From the NCBI RefSeq assembly GCF_014904065.1, contig NZ_JACXJG010000007.1, positions 13,972 through 21,492 on the forward strand: a DNA stretch of 7,521 nt. Direction: 5' to 3'. Shown one piece after another: positions 1 through 7,292 of the stretch. Within the stretch, counting starts at the first letter, position 1; each line of letters opens with the position of its first letter. This DNA comes from Gulosibacter sediminis (GTDB taxonomy: Bacteria; Actinomycetota; Actinomycetes; Actinomycetales; Microbacteriaceae). The position numbers and the translations under genes are program-made. A model generated the notes under the pieces. It was not told the DNA's origin. It saw only the letters and a list, made by a program, of their open reading frames with translations, and did not search any database.

Positions 1-677
1 AAGCGGGCGACTTTGCGATTTATGACACTGCGCTGCCATATGACCGCGACTTCGCCGATGGCACGTACATGGTGATCATGGTGCCGCAGCAGCTGCTCAC
101 GCTGCCGCCGCGCGCGTTCATCGAGATCGCCGGCATGAAGGTGCCCGCCGATGAGGGCATCGGCCGCGTCGCCGGCCCGATGCTCGCGGGCGTCGCGAAA
201 GACATGTCGGTGCTGCTGGGCCACGGCGGCCTCGCGCTCGCCCACACCGTTGTCGACCTCATCGCGGCGGCCGTCGCCGAGCGCCTCGGCATTGAAGCGC
301 CGACCCGCGCGAACGCGCAGCTCGCACAGCTCATGGAGGTACGCGACTACATCATGGCGCACCTGTCCGACCACGACCTCACGCCGCAGACGATCGCCGA
401 CGCGCACTTCATCTCGGTGCGCACGCTGCACTCGCTGTTCAAGGAGCAGGGCACCTCGGTGTCGACCTGGATTCGCGAGCGCCGCCTCGAGATGGCGCGC
501 CGCGACCTCGTTGACCCGGCACTGACCGACGCGATTCGCGCTGTGGGCGAGCGCTGGGGCTTTGCCGACGCGACCCACTTTTCGAATGCGTTTAAGCTGG
601 CATACGGTGTCTCACCGCGGCAATACCGCAAGACGGCACTCGACGAATTGCGGCGCAGCAGCATCGACAGGGAGTAG
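1..677 (+). CDS. AraC-family transcriptional regulator (5' end cut off by the window)
   Basis: A transcription factor with an N-terminal effector-sensing region and a C-terminal AraC/XylS DNA-binding domain. The reading frame is open from base 3 (first two bases belong to a split codon), so about 224 C-terminal residues are visible and the true start lies upstream. The ATG at 69 is internal: the residues before it (GDFAIYDTALPY) look like the AraC-like ligand-binding domain that precedes this kind of HTH. The DNA-binding domain spans about 339-635, with a first HTH (LTPQTIADAHFISVRTLHSLFKE without its full run) and a second HTH ending in the family signature GFADATHFSNAFK then YGVSPRQYR. It ends 3 nt before the transporter gene, so the two are probably co-transcribed, and the regulator may control that transporter. 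The effector cannot be deduced. The family call is secure; the target is inference. Confidence 0.93.
   Translation, partial: AGDFAIYDTALPYDRDFADGTYMVIMVPQQLLTLPPRAFIEIAGMKVPADEGIGRVAGPMLAGVAKDMSVLLGHGGLALAHTVVDLIAAAVAERLGIEAPTRANAQLAQLMEVRDYIMAHLSDHDLTPQTIADAHFISVRTLHSLFKEQGTSVSTWIRERRLEMARRDLVDPALTDAIRAVGERWGFADATHFSNAFKLAYGVSPRQYRKTALDELRRSSIDRE
669..674 (+). promoter_or_regulatory. Ribosome binding site for the AEC transporter
   Basis: AGGGAG lies inside the last codons of the AraC gene, 6 nt before GTG at 681. It supports GTG 681 as the start of the transporter and suggests translational coupling with the regulator, whose stop codon is at 675-677. Confidence 0.6.
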
Positions 678-680
678 TGC

Positions 681-1613
681 GTGACGGGAGTACTTGAAGG
701 CTTCAGCGTCATTGCCCTCATTATTCTCGTCGGATTCATCATGCAGCGCGTCGGTCTACTCGGTGACCGCGGCCGCGAAATGCTCAACAAGCTCGCGTTC
801 AACGTCGCGACACCGGCCCTGCTGTTCGGCCTCATGTTCAGCGTCGACCTCAACGTGCTCTTCAGCGGCCAGTTTCTCGTCACCGCGATCGGCATGGTCG
901 TCATGGCCGCGGTGTTCGTCGTCATCGCGATCATCTTCCGCTGGGGTATCGGCAACTCGGCGGTCGGCGCCCTCGCCTCGAGCTTCGTGAACTCGGGCAA
1001 CCTCGGCATTCCGATCGCCGTCTACGTGCTCGGTGACGGCACGCTCGTCGCGCCCGTCATGCTCGTGCAGCAGCTCATCCTCGCGCCGGTCATGCTCTCG
1101 GTGCTCGACATCGCGGGCCGCGACCCGCAGGCGCCGAAGCTGCGCTGGTGGCAGATGCTCTATCGCCCGTTCACGAACCCCGTCGTCATCGGCGCGCTCT
1201 CGGGCCTGCTGCTCAACATCTTCTCGGTGCCCGTGCCGAACTTCCTGCTCGACCCGATCGAGCTCGTCGGCGGCATCAGCGTGCCCGCCGTGCTCATGGC
1301 GTTCGGCATGTCGCTTCACGACAACGCGATGCCGATGCGCGGCAAGAACCGCTGACAGGTGCTCACCGCGACGGTGCTCAAATCGTTCGTGCACCCGGTG
1401 CTCGCGTGGCTCCTCGGCAAGTTTGTCTTCGGTCTCGACGACGCGATGGTCCTCGTCGTCGTCGTGACCGCCGCGCTGCCGGCCGCCCAGAACATCTACA
1501 ACTACGCTGCGAACTACCACGTCGGCGAGTCGCTCGCGCGCGAGAGCATCCTGCTCACGACCATCCTGTCGGTGCCGGTGATTCTCGTCGTCACGCTGCT
1601 GCTGCACCCGTAG
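681..1613 (+). pseudogene. AEC-family (auxin efflux carrier-like) transporter interrupted by an in-frame TGA
   Basis: An integral membrane permease of the AEC family, whose members move organic anions and related solutes; the substrate here is unknown. Ignoring one stop, the frame gives 310 residues, the normal length of the family, with about ten hydrophobic segments (roughly residues 7-22, 38-56, 64-86, 97-117, 122-142, 166-182, 192-212, 227-245, 253-268, 288-308). The family motif FVNSGNLGIP is at 102-111. The mid-length stop is TGA at 1353-1355 (codon 225), after GKNR and just before the eighth segment. The downstream part continues in the same frame with typical family sequence (ATVLKSFVHPVLAWLLGKFVFG, AALPAAQNIYNYA), so no frameshift is involved. 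The pieces are 681-1355 (224 aa) and, from GTG 1359, 84 aa. The lesion could be a nonsense mutation, a sequencing error, or leaky UGA-C readthrough or reinitiation. Whether any product is functional is unknown. Confidence 0.85.
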
Positions 1614-1711
1614 CGCGCGCCGCGCTCACGGCGAGAGGGCGGGCGGATGCGCTGGCCGGCCCGGCTCGCGGTGGCCCGGCTGCGCAGCCCTACCGGCCGC
1701 CAGCCGTCGCG

Positions 1712-1717
1712 TACGAT
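1712..1717 (+). promoter_or_regulatory. Possible -10 element for the carbonic anhydrase-ogt-hydrolase cluster
   Basis: TACGAT fits the actinobacterial TANNNT -10 pattern and sits 47 nt upstream of the carbonic anhydrase ATG, in the only real gap (1614-1764) on the + strand. No convincing -35 hexamer is seen at 16-18 nt upstream, so this is weak. The same gap holds GC-rich inverted segments (for example GCTGGC at 1651-1656 and GCCAGC at 1699-1704) but no T-run, so I do not call a terminator. Confidence 0.3.
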
Positions 1718-1764
1718 TAGCCCGACTGGTCAATCGCGCCAGCGGCCACACGAAAGGGAGGCTC

Positions 1765-2256
1765 ATGTCGGAAACCGACAAGATGCTCGAAGCAAACCGC
1801 GTCTATGGTGAGGGCTACCCGGGGCCGCGCGAACTTCGACCCAAGCGCAAGGTCGCCGTCGTCGCCTGCATGGACTCCCGCCTCCAGATCTTCCCGATGC
1901 TCGGCCTCGACCTCGGTGAGGCGCACATCATTCGTAACGCGGGCGGCGTGATCACCGACGACATGATCCGCTCAATCACGATCTCGCAGCGCATGCTCGG
2001 CACCGAAGAAGTCGTGCTCATTCACCACACGAACTGCGGTCTATCGACCTTCAGCGAGGACGAATTCGACGAATTGCTCATGCGTGAGACCGGCGCGCGG
2101 GCGCACTGGAAGGCCGAGTCGTTCAAGGACGTCGATGCCTCGGTGCGCGAGTCGATTCGGCGCATCATGCAGTCGCCGTTCATTCAGCATAAGAACGTGC
2201 GCGGCTTTGTCGCCGACGTCGACACCGGCCTGCTCCGTGAGGTCGAGGCTGGCTAG
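1765..2256 (+). CDS. Beta-class carbonic anhydrase (small actinobacterial type)
   Basis: A cytosolic zinc enzyme interconverting CO2 and bicarbonate. The 163-residue protein carries the beta-class signatures: CMDSR at residues 35-39 (zinc ligand Cys35 and the Asp37/Arg39 dyad), RNAGG at 57-61, and HTNCG at 88-92 (zinc ligands His88 and Cys91). The short length and the ligand spacing 35/88/91 match the compact subgroup that includes the mycobacterial Rv1284-type enzyme, as far as I recall that family. The ATG at 1765 is preceded by a strong purine-rich ribosome binding site (AAGGGAGG, 1754-1761, only 3 nt away). It is the first gene of a compact + strand cluster: its stop (TAG, 2254-2256) shares its last base with the GTG of the following ogt gene. 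All catalytic residues are present, so it should be active. Functional linkage with the alkyltransferase is not obvious. Confidence 0.95.
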   Translation: MSETDKMLEANRVYGEGYPGPRELRPKRKVAVVACMDSRLQIFPMLGLDLGEAHIIRNAGGVITDDMIRSITISQRMLGTEEVVLIHHTNCGLSTFSEDEFDELLMRETGARAHWKAESFKDVDASVRESIRRIMQSPFIQHKNVRGFVADVDTGLLREVEAG

Positions 2257-2738
2257 TGTTCGCAGCGCGGGTCGTCGACAGCCTCATCGGCGAGGTCGGG
2301 GTCGAGGCAACGGATGCGGGCATCTGCCGCGTCTGGCTACCCGGCTCGGCACCGCTCGGCTTCGGCCCGCACGTCGGCTCTGAGATCGCAGAGGCCCACC
2401 TCGAGCGCGGCGTCGCCCAGCTCGGGGAGTTTTTCGCTGGCGAGCGGGAGCGCTTCGAGGTCACCCTCGATTGGTCGCAGGCCTCCGACGGCTTCGGCGG
2501 CGAGGTGCAACGCGCGCTCGTCGACATTCCCTACGGCGAGACGTACAGCTACGGCGAGCTCGCCGACCGGCTCGGCCGCCCGCGCGCGGCCCGGGCGGTC
2601 GGCACCGCCTGCTCACATAACCCGCTGCCGCTGTTCGGCGGCTGCCACCGGGTGATCCGCTCGAACGGCGATGTCGGGCTCTACGGCGGCGGTGAGCATA
2701 TGAAGCGCGCGCTCCTCGACCTCGAGGTGCGTGACTGA
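2256..2738 (+). CDS. ogt: Methylated-DNA--protein-cysteine S-methyltransferase, variant GCHR active site
   Basis: A suicide DNA repair protein that moves an alkyl group from O6-alkylguanine (and O4-alkylthymine) in DNA to its own cysteine. The 160 residues contain an N-terminal domain (about 1-75) and the DNA-binding methyltransferase domain (about 80-157). Residues matching the human AGT positions by spacing are Tyr99 (Y114), arginine finger Arg113 in RAARAVG (R128), Asn122 in HNP (N137) and nucleophile Cys130 (C145). The motif around the cysteine reads GGCHRVI rather than the near-invariant PCHRV: residue 129 is Gly (GGC, 2640-2642) instead of Pro. Cysteine, His131 and Arg132 are kept, so it is not an alkyltransferase-like protein, which has Trp in place of Cys. 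GTG 2256 overlaps the carbonic anhydrase stop (TAGTG) with GAGG at 2245-2248, indicating translational coupling. The family is certain; normal activity is likely but not assured. Confidence 0.93.
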   Translation: MFAARVVDSLIGEVGVEATDAGICRVWLPGSAPLGFGPHVGSEIAEAHLERGVAQLGEFFAGERERFEVTLDWSQASDGFGGEVQRALVDIPYGETYSYGELADRLGRPRAARAVGTACSHNPLPLFGGCHRVIRSNGDVGLYGGGEHMKRALLDLEVRD

Positions 2739-2741
2739 GGC

Positions 2742-3545
2742 GTGGCGAAACCCTGGCGGCAACGGCTGCGCTGGGCGCGGCTGAAGACGATTTCGGTCGT
2801 GGTCGACAGCGCGTTTTGGACGCTCCACCAGCTCGATGGGCTGCTCGGCATGGCCCCGCTGCTGACGTCGGCGGGCGTGCGCACCCGGTATTCGCCGCGG
2901 TCACGCGGCTGGCGTGACGGCGGCCCGGCCGTCGTCGTGCTCGCGGGTCTGTCGACGCCGTGGCGATACATGCGGCCGGTGCTCGACGCGCTGTCCGACC
3001 GCGGCTATCGCGTCATCGTGTTGCCGCAGCTCGGCTGGAACCTCAAGTCGGTCGCGTCGCTCGCCGCGATCGTCGAGCGGGCGCTGCTCGCGCATCCCGA
3101 GTACGGGCGGGTGCTGTTCGTCGGCCATTCGAAGGGCGGGCTCATCGCGAAGCAGGTGCTGCTCGACGACTTCGTGGGCGAGCACACGATCGGCGCCGTC
3201 GCGATTTCGTCGCCGTTCGCGGGCGCGAAGGCGGCTCGGTACATCCACGGCTCAAACCCGATCGCGCGCGAGATGATCGGCCTGCGCGCCGGCACGCCGA
3301 TGCAGCTCGCGTTGTCGATGCGCGACGAGGTGGATGCGCGCATCACCTCGATCATGCCGCTCTACGACCAGATCGTCGGCTATCCGGGCGTGCTGCCGAA
3401 CGGCCGCAACCGCACGGTGCGCGCGCTCGGTCACAATCTGCTGCTCGCCGACCGCCGCGTGCACGACATCATCGACCGCGAGCTACGGGCGATTATGGAA
3501 CGCGATGCTGCGCGAGCAGCGAGTACTCCTCCCACGCTCGCTTGA
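2742..3545 (+). CDS. Alpha/beta-fold hydrolase (esterase/lipase-like)
   Basis: A serine hydrolase of unknown substrate, 267 residues. An oxyanion-type strand-loop is seen at 62-73 (GPAVVVLAGLSTP), followed by the nucleophile elbow GHSKGG at 128-133 with Ser130. The best candidates for the rest of the triad are Asp209 (PLYDQIV) and His231 (ALGHNLL), in the expected order and spacing near the C-terminus. No signal peptide is evident: the N-terminus (AKPWRQRLRWARLK) is basic and then moderately hydrophobic, so the protein is likely cytosolic or peripherally membrane-bound. The GTG start at 2742 lies 3 nt after the ogt stop and lacks a well-placed Shine-Dalgarno, suggesting coupling to ogt. The last 53 nt overlap the end of the convergent dnaE2 gene. 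The low-complexity tail (DAARAASTPPTLA) sits wholly in that overlap and is probably not part of the fold. Lipase, esterase or other hydrolase activity cannot be separated from sequence alone. Confidence 0.87.
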   Translation: MAKPWRQRLRWARLKTISVVVDSAFWTLHQLDGLLGMAPLLTSAGVRTRYSPRSRGWRDGGPAVVVLAGLSTPWRYMRPVLDALSDRGYRVIVLPQLGWNLKSVASLAAIVERALLAHPEYGRVLFVGHSKGGLIAKQVLLDDFVGEHTIGAVAISSPFAGAKAARYIHGSNPIAREMIGLRAGTPMQLALSMRDEVDARITSIMPLYDQIVGYPGVLPNGRNRTVRALGHNLLLADRRVHDIIDRELRAIMERDAARAASTPPTLA

Positions 3546-6500
3546 GGTCGCGGGCCGACTCGGCCTGTACCGACACCCCACGCTCGCCGGTGCGTCGCAC
3601 GGTGCCGTGGATGAGTAGCAGGGGGGTGCCGAAGAGCACGTCGCCGCTGCGCTCCTGTGCCTCGTCGAAGAACGCGGCGTCGGCGCAGCCCGTGCCGTCG
3701 TCGACCGAGATGAACACGACCCGCTTGCCGGTGCGCATCGGCGGGGTCTGCGTCGCGACGCGCACGCCCGCGACGATGACCTCGGCGCCGCCGCGCAGGC
3801 TCGCGAGCTGCTCGGCCGGCGTCACCCCGAGCTCGTCGAGCAACGGCCGGTAGCCGTCGATCACGTGCTCCGACAGGTCGAGCGCGAGCACCTCGAGTTC
3901 GGCCTGCACGCGCTCGCGCGAGTCGAGTTCGGGCGCCCCGCTCGCCTCGACCGCCGCGTGGGAGCCGTGGAGTTGCAGCGGCAGTTCGAGCGCATCCGGG
4001 CTGGTCTCTCGCGGTTTCGCGCGCGGCGCGCGGCGCACGGCCGCGAGCAACTCGCCGCGCGTGAGCGTCTGTGACTCGAGCGAGTCGAGCGCGCCGATGA
4101 GCGCGAGCCGCTCGGCGAGTGGCCGCGAGGGGCGGGCGCGGGCGATGAAGTCGCCGAGTGACTCGTAGGGGCGCTGCTGCAGAATGCGGTCGATCTCGGG
4201 GTCGGTGATGCCGCGGATGTCGCTCAGCGCGAGTCGGATGCCGAGGTCGCCTCGCCGCGTTGCCCATCCCGGCGGCGTCGCGCGCACTCGCTCGACGACG
4301 AACTCGCGTGTCGAGGCGTTGACGTCGATGGGGAGGATCGGCACTCCCATGCGCCGCGCGTCGCCGAGCAGCAGCCGCTTCGGGTACATGCCCGGGTCGT
4401 GGGTGAGGATGCCCGCGAAGAACTCGGCAGGGTAGTGGGTCTTCAGCCACGCGCTCTGCCAGGTGGGCAGCGCGAAGGCGGCCGCGTGGGCCTTACAGAA
4501 ACCGAACGAGCCGAAGCCGCGCAGCACCTCCCAGATCGCGTCGATCTGCGCATCGGTGAAGCGTCGTCGCCCGCGCTCGTCGACGTTGCGCCGGGTCTTC
4601 GTGCGGAATAGCTCCTCGATGTCCTCGCCCTGTTTCTCCATGCGCCGCCGCAGCTCGTCGGCGTCGGCGAGCGAGATGCCCATGCAGGTGTGGAGGATGC
4701 GCAACACCTGCTCGTGGTAGACGACGACCCCGTACGTTTCGCGCAGGAACGGGCGGAACGAGGGGTGCAGCCAGTTCGGCGTCGCGAAGCCGTGTTTCAC
4801 CTCGAGGAACGGGGTGACCATGTTGCCCTTCATCGGGCCGGGGCGGAACAGCGAGATGTCGGCGATGAGGTCGTCGTAGACGTCGGGCTGCATCTTGCCG
4901 ATGAGCTCCCGCTGCCCGGGCGACTCGATCTGGAACATGCCGAGCGTGTGCGTCGTGCGGATCTGCTCGAACGTCGCCTCGTCGTCTTTCGGGATCTCGT
5001 CGAGTACGAGCTTGCCCTGCGCCGACACGTACGGGGTGTCGGGCGCAAGGCCGCCGCGCACCGCCGCCTGCGGCCCGTGCAGCCGTTCGATCTCGCCAAC
5101 CGAGTACGCGAGCGTTGACTGCATCCGCACGCCGAGCACGTCGAGCTTGAGCAGGCCGAGGTCGTCGATGTCGTCCTTGTCGAACTGGCTCATGGGCAGG
5201 CCGATGCCGCTCGGCTGCACCGGCGTTGTCGAGAGCAGGCTTGCGTTGCCGAGCAGCACGCCGCACGGATGCATCGAGAGATGTCGGGGGAGCCGGTCGA
5301 GCCGCTCGGCGAGGTCGATGAGTAGGTTGAGGTCGCGGTCGCCACGCGCCTGCGTCGCGAGCTGCGCGAGTTCGGGCTTCTGCTCGAGCACGGCCCGGAA
5401 CTCGCCCGCATTGAACCGCCAGAGCGACTTCGCGATCTCGTCGACCCGGTGCTCGTCGAGGCCGAGCGCGAGGCCAGCGTCGCGGGCGGCGCCACGCGCC
5501 CGGTAGGTCGAGTGCATCGAGAGCAGCGTCACCCGGCTCGAGCCGTACTTCGCGAAGATCGCGCGGTACACCTCGTGCCGGCGGGCCGACTCGACGTCGA
5601 TATCGATGTCGGGCAGCGTCGAACGCTTGTGGCCGAGGAACCTCTCGAACAGGAGGTCGTGCTCGATCGGGTTCACGTTCGACACCCGCAGCAGGTAGTT
5701 CACGAGGCTTGAGGCACCTGAGCCGCGGGCCTGGGCGCGGATGCCGCGGTCGCGGATGAGTTCGGCGACGTCGGCGACCGTGAGGAAGTAGGTGGCGAAG
5801 CCGAAGCCTTCGATCGTGCCGAGCTCGTCGCGCAGCCGAACGTCGAGCACGCGCCGAGATTCACCGACGGCGTCGGGGAACCGCTCGCTGAGCGCCGCCT
5901 CGCAGCGCCGCCGGAGCACGAGGTTCGGGTCGTCGCGGATGCCGAGCGCCTCGGGCTCGGGGGTCTTCGGTTGCCGCCAGCGCACATCTTTGTCGGGGTC
6001 GAGCATGCAGCGTTCGGCGAGCTCGCTCGTGGTCGCGAGCAGGCGGTCGCGAGCGTGGCCGCCGAGCCCGGTGCGCGCGACGATGAGTTCGGCGAGGGCG
6101 TGCATTCGCTTCGCCGGCTTGAGCCAGGCTTGCCCGTTCGGCTGCACGGGCAGCTCGTCGAGGGGGCGCAGCGCGCCGGCCGCGTCGAGCACGTCGCCGG
6201 TGAGGGCGTCGTCGGGGTCGAGATAGCGCACCTGATTGGTGAGCACGGCGGGGATGCGCAGCTCGCTCGCGAGCTCGAGCATCGCGGCCGCGTGGCCGAG
6301 GGATGCGGAGGAGCCGGGCTCGGTGAGGTGGCAGACGAGCTCGACCGCGATGGCCCCGGGCAGTTGCTGCTGCCAGCGCTGCAGCCGCGCCCGCGCGACG
6401 ACGTGGTCGCCGCGCACGAGCGCGCGCCCGACGTCGGAGTTCGGGCCGAGCAACACCGTGCCCTGCACCTCGTGCTCGCCGAGGAGGAACGGCGCGAACC

Positions 6501-6948
6501 GCGACGCAGGCAGCTTCGGCCGCCACTCGCGCGAGGGGGGCGTACCGCGCGGCGGCTTATGCGCCGCCGAGATGAGCCGGCTCAGGCTCGCCCAGCCGGC
6601 GCCGTCGAGCCCACCGTGCGCGAGGACGGTGACGCGGGGGAGGTTGGCGTCGGCGGGTGGTGTTTTGGGGGTGGGGGTGGCTGATGCCGGGGTGTGTTCG
6701 TGCTCCTGCCCGTGGCTCTCGGCGCGCGGCTGCGGCGCGAGCGCGAGGTCGACCCCGACGATCGGCGCGATGCCGGCGGCGATGCAGGCGCGGATGTGCC
6801 GCACCGCGCCGTAGAGCCCGTCGCGGTCGGTGAGCGCTGCGGCGGGCGCACCCCAGCTCGCCGCCCGGGCAACGAGTTGCTCGGGGGTGTTGGTGCCGTG
6901 GTGATTCGAGTGCGCCGAGGCCACGTGCAGGTGCACGAAATCAGGCAT
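3493..6948 (-). CDS. dnaE2: Error-prone DNA polymerase III alpha subunit (DnaE2/ImuC)
   Basis: A C-family DNA polymerase used for damage tolerance and SOS mutagenesis, not bulk replication. The 1151 residues contain: a PHP domain (about 1-72, continuing after a linker); a low-complexity His/Glu then Pro/Thr linker (72-102); the palm, fingers and thumb; a helix-hairpin-helix region (about 905-955); and an OB fold (about 1055-1125, GKRVVFISVDDGTG). Catalytic aspartates are Asp447 and Asp449 in PDIDID (446-451) and Asp603 in KLDVLG. Other family blocks are GSGASSLVNYLL (409-420), MFQIESPGQRELIGK (671-685), FRPGP (701-705) and FGFCKAHAAAFALPTWQSAW (815-834). The PHP site is partly degenerate: His6 and His8 are kept, but the TDHD-type motif reads TDRD (Arg42), so exonuclease activity is doubtful. 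ATG 6948 is chosen because family homology starts at MPDFVHLH; the frame runs open to 7296 but that part is the DUF6504 gene in another frame. It follows that gene after 1 nt (TAAGATG). Confidence 0.95.
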   Translation of the reverse strand: MPDFVHLHVASAHSNHHGTNTPEQLVARAASWGAPAAALTDRDGLYGAVRHIRACIAAGIAPIVGVDLALAPQPRAESHGQEHEHTPASATPTPKTPPADANLPRVTVLAHGGLDGAGWASLSRLISAAHKPPRGTPPSREWRPKLPASRFAPFLLGEHEVQGTVLLGPNSDVGRALVRGDHVVARARLQRWQQQLPGAIAVELVCHLTEPGSSASLGHAAAMLELASELRIPAVLTNQVRYLDPDDALTGDVLDAAGALRPLDELPVQPNGQAWLKPAKRMHALAELIVARTGLGGHARDRLLATTSELAERCMLDPDKDVRWRQPKTPEPEALGIRDDPNLVLRRRCEAALSERFPDAVGESRRVLDVRLRDELGTIEGFGFATYFLTVADVAELIRDRGIRAQARGSGASSLVNYLLRVSNVNPIEHDLLFERFLGHKRSTLPDIDIDVESARRHEVYRAIFAKYGSSRVTLLSMHSTYRARGAARDAGLALGLDEHRVDEIAKSLWRFNAGEFRAVLEQKPELAQLATQARGDRDLNLLIDLAERLDRLPRHLSMHPCGVLLGNASLLSTTPVQPSGIGLPMSQFDKDDIDDLGLLKLDVLGVRMQSTLAYSVGEIERLHGPQAAVRGGLAPDTPYVSAQGKLVLDEIPKDDEATFEQIRTTHTLGMFQIESPGQRELIGKMQPDVYDDLIADISLFRPGPMKGNMVTPFLEVKHGFATPNWLHPSFRPFLRETYGVVVYHEQVLRILHTCMGISLADADELRRRMEKQGEDIEELFRTKTRRNVDERGRRRFTDAQIDAIWEVLRGFGSFGFCKAHAAAFALPTWQSAWLKTHYPAEFFAGILTHDPGMYPKRLLLGDARRMGVPILPIDVNASTREFVVERVRATPPGWATRRGDLGIRLALSDIRGITDPEIDRILQQRPYESLGDFIARARPSRPLAERLALIGALDSLESQTLTRGELLAAVRRAPRAKPRETSPDALELPLQLHGSHAAVEASGAPELDSRERVQAELEVLALDLSEHVIDGYRPLLDELGVTPAEQLASLRGGAEVIVAGVRVATQTPPMRTGKRVVFISVDDGTGCADAAFFDEAQERSGDVLFGTPLLLIHGTVRRTGERGVSVQAESARDLKRAWEEYSLLAQHRVP

Positions 6949-6949
6949 C

Positions 6950-7270
6950 TTATGCGAACAACCGTTCGTCAAGTTCGCCGCTCCATGCCTGCTCGAGCTG
7001 CCAGCTGCCGTCGCGCTGACGGCAGAGGTCGAAGCTCGTGTCGCCGGGCTGCAGCATGCCGCGCAGTGGCACGGCGTCGACCCGCCACATCTCACGTTCG
7101 AGGGGAGTGTTTGACCCGCGGGTGGCGCGGTCTGTCGTCTGCCACCAGGCCTCGCGGGCCAGCCAGGGTTCGGGTGCGCTGATGATGCCGTAGGTGCTGC
7201 CGCGCCAAAAAAATCGCACGGGCGCACCGCTCGGCGAGAGTTCAACGTCGACGGGTTCGCCGATGAGCAT
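6950..7270 (-). CDS. DUF6504-like small protein upstream of dnaE2
   Basis: A 106-residue soluble protein of unknown function. It resembles the small DUF6504 family that in actinobacteria commonly sits between the Y-family polymerase gene imuB and dnaE2; the resemblance rests on remembered family traits: an early EPVDVELSPSGAPVRFFWRG strand pair, then aromatic-rich AREAWW, EREMWRVDA and a terminal QLEQAWSGELDE. No catalytic motif, metal site or membrane segment is visible. An ATG exists at 7300, but it lies inside the LexA box and has no ribosome binding site. ATG 7270 has GGAGG 4 nt upstream, and the family-like sequence begins there, so it is the better start. It ends 1 nt before the dnaE2 start, so the two must be co-expressed and probably translationally coupled. 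A role as accessory factor of the DnaE2 mutasome is inference from context only. Confidence 0.85.
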   Translation of the reverse strand: MLIGEPVDVELSPSGAPVRFFWRGSTYGIISAPEPWLAREAWWQTTDRATRGSNTPLEREMWRVDAVPLRGMLQPGDTSFDLCRQRDGSWQLEQAWSGELDERLFA

Positions 7271-7274
7271 GGGT

Positions 7275-7279
7275 CCTCC
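7275..7279 (-). promoter_or_regulatory. Ribosome binding site deciding the DUF6504 gene start
   Basis: GGAGG (within TTGGAGGACCC read on the - strand) lies 4 nt before ATG 7270 and far inside the longer frame that would start at ATG 7300. It is the strongest Shine-Dalgarno in this operon and favours 7270. Confidence 0.7.
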
Positions 7280-7292
7280 AAGGGTGAGTGTT

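Noticed and set aside
756..1607. A 283-residue open frame antisense to the AEC transporter
   Set aside because: It is rich in Asp, Glu, His and Arg with no fold-like pattern, a typical antisense shadow of a GC-rich membrane protein gene; being open opposite the TGA says nothing about coding.
1651..1704. GC-rich inverted segments after the AEC gene as an intrinsic terminator
   Set aside because: Stems are imperfect with a long loop and there is no following T-run; chance pairing is expected at this GC content.
3431..5266. Long Arg/Ala-rich open frames inside dnaE2
   Set aside because: Low-complexity shadows of the high-GC polymerase gene; dnaE2 itself shows ordered domains and catalytic motifs over the same stretch.
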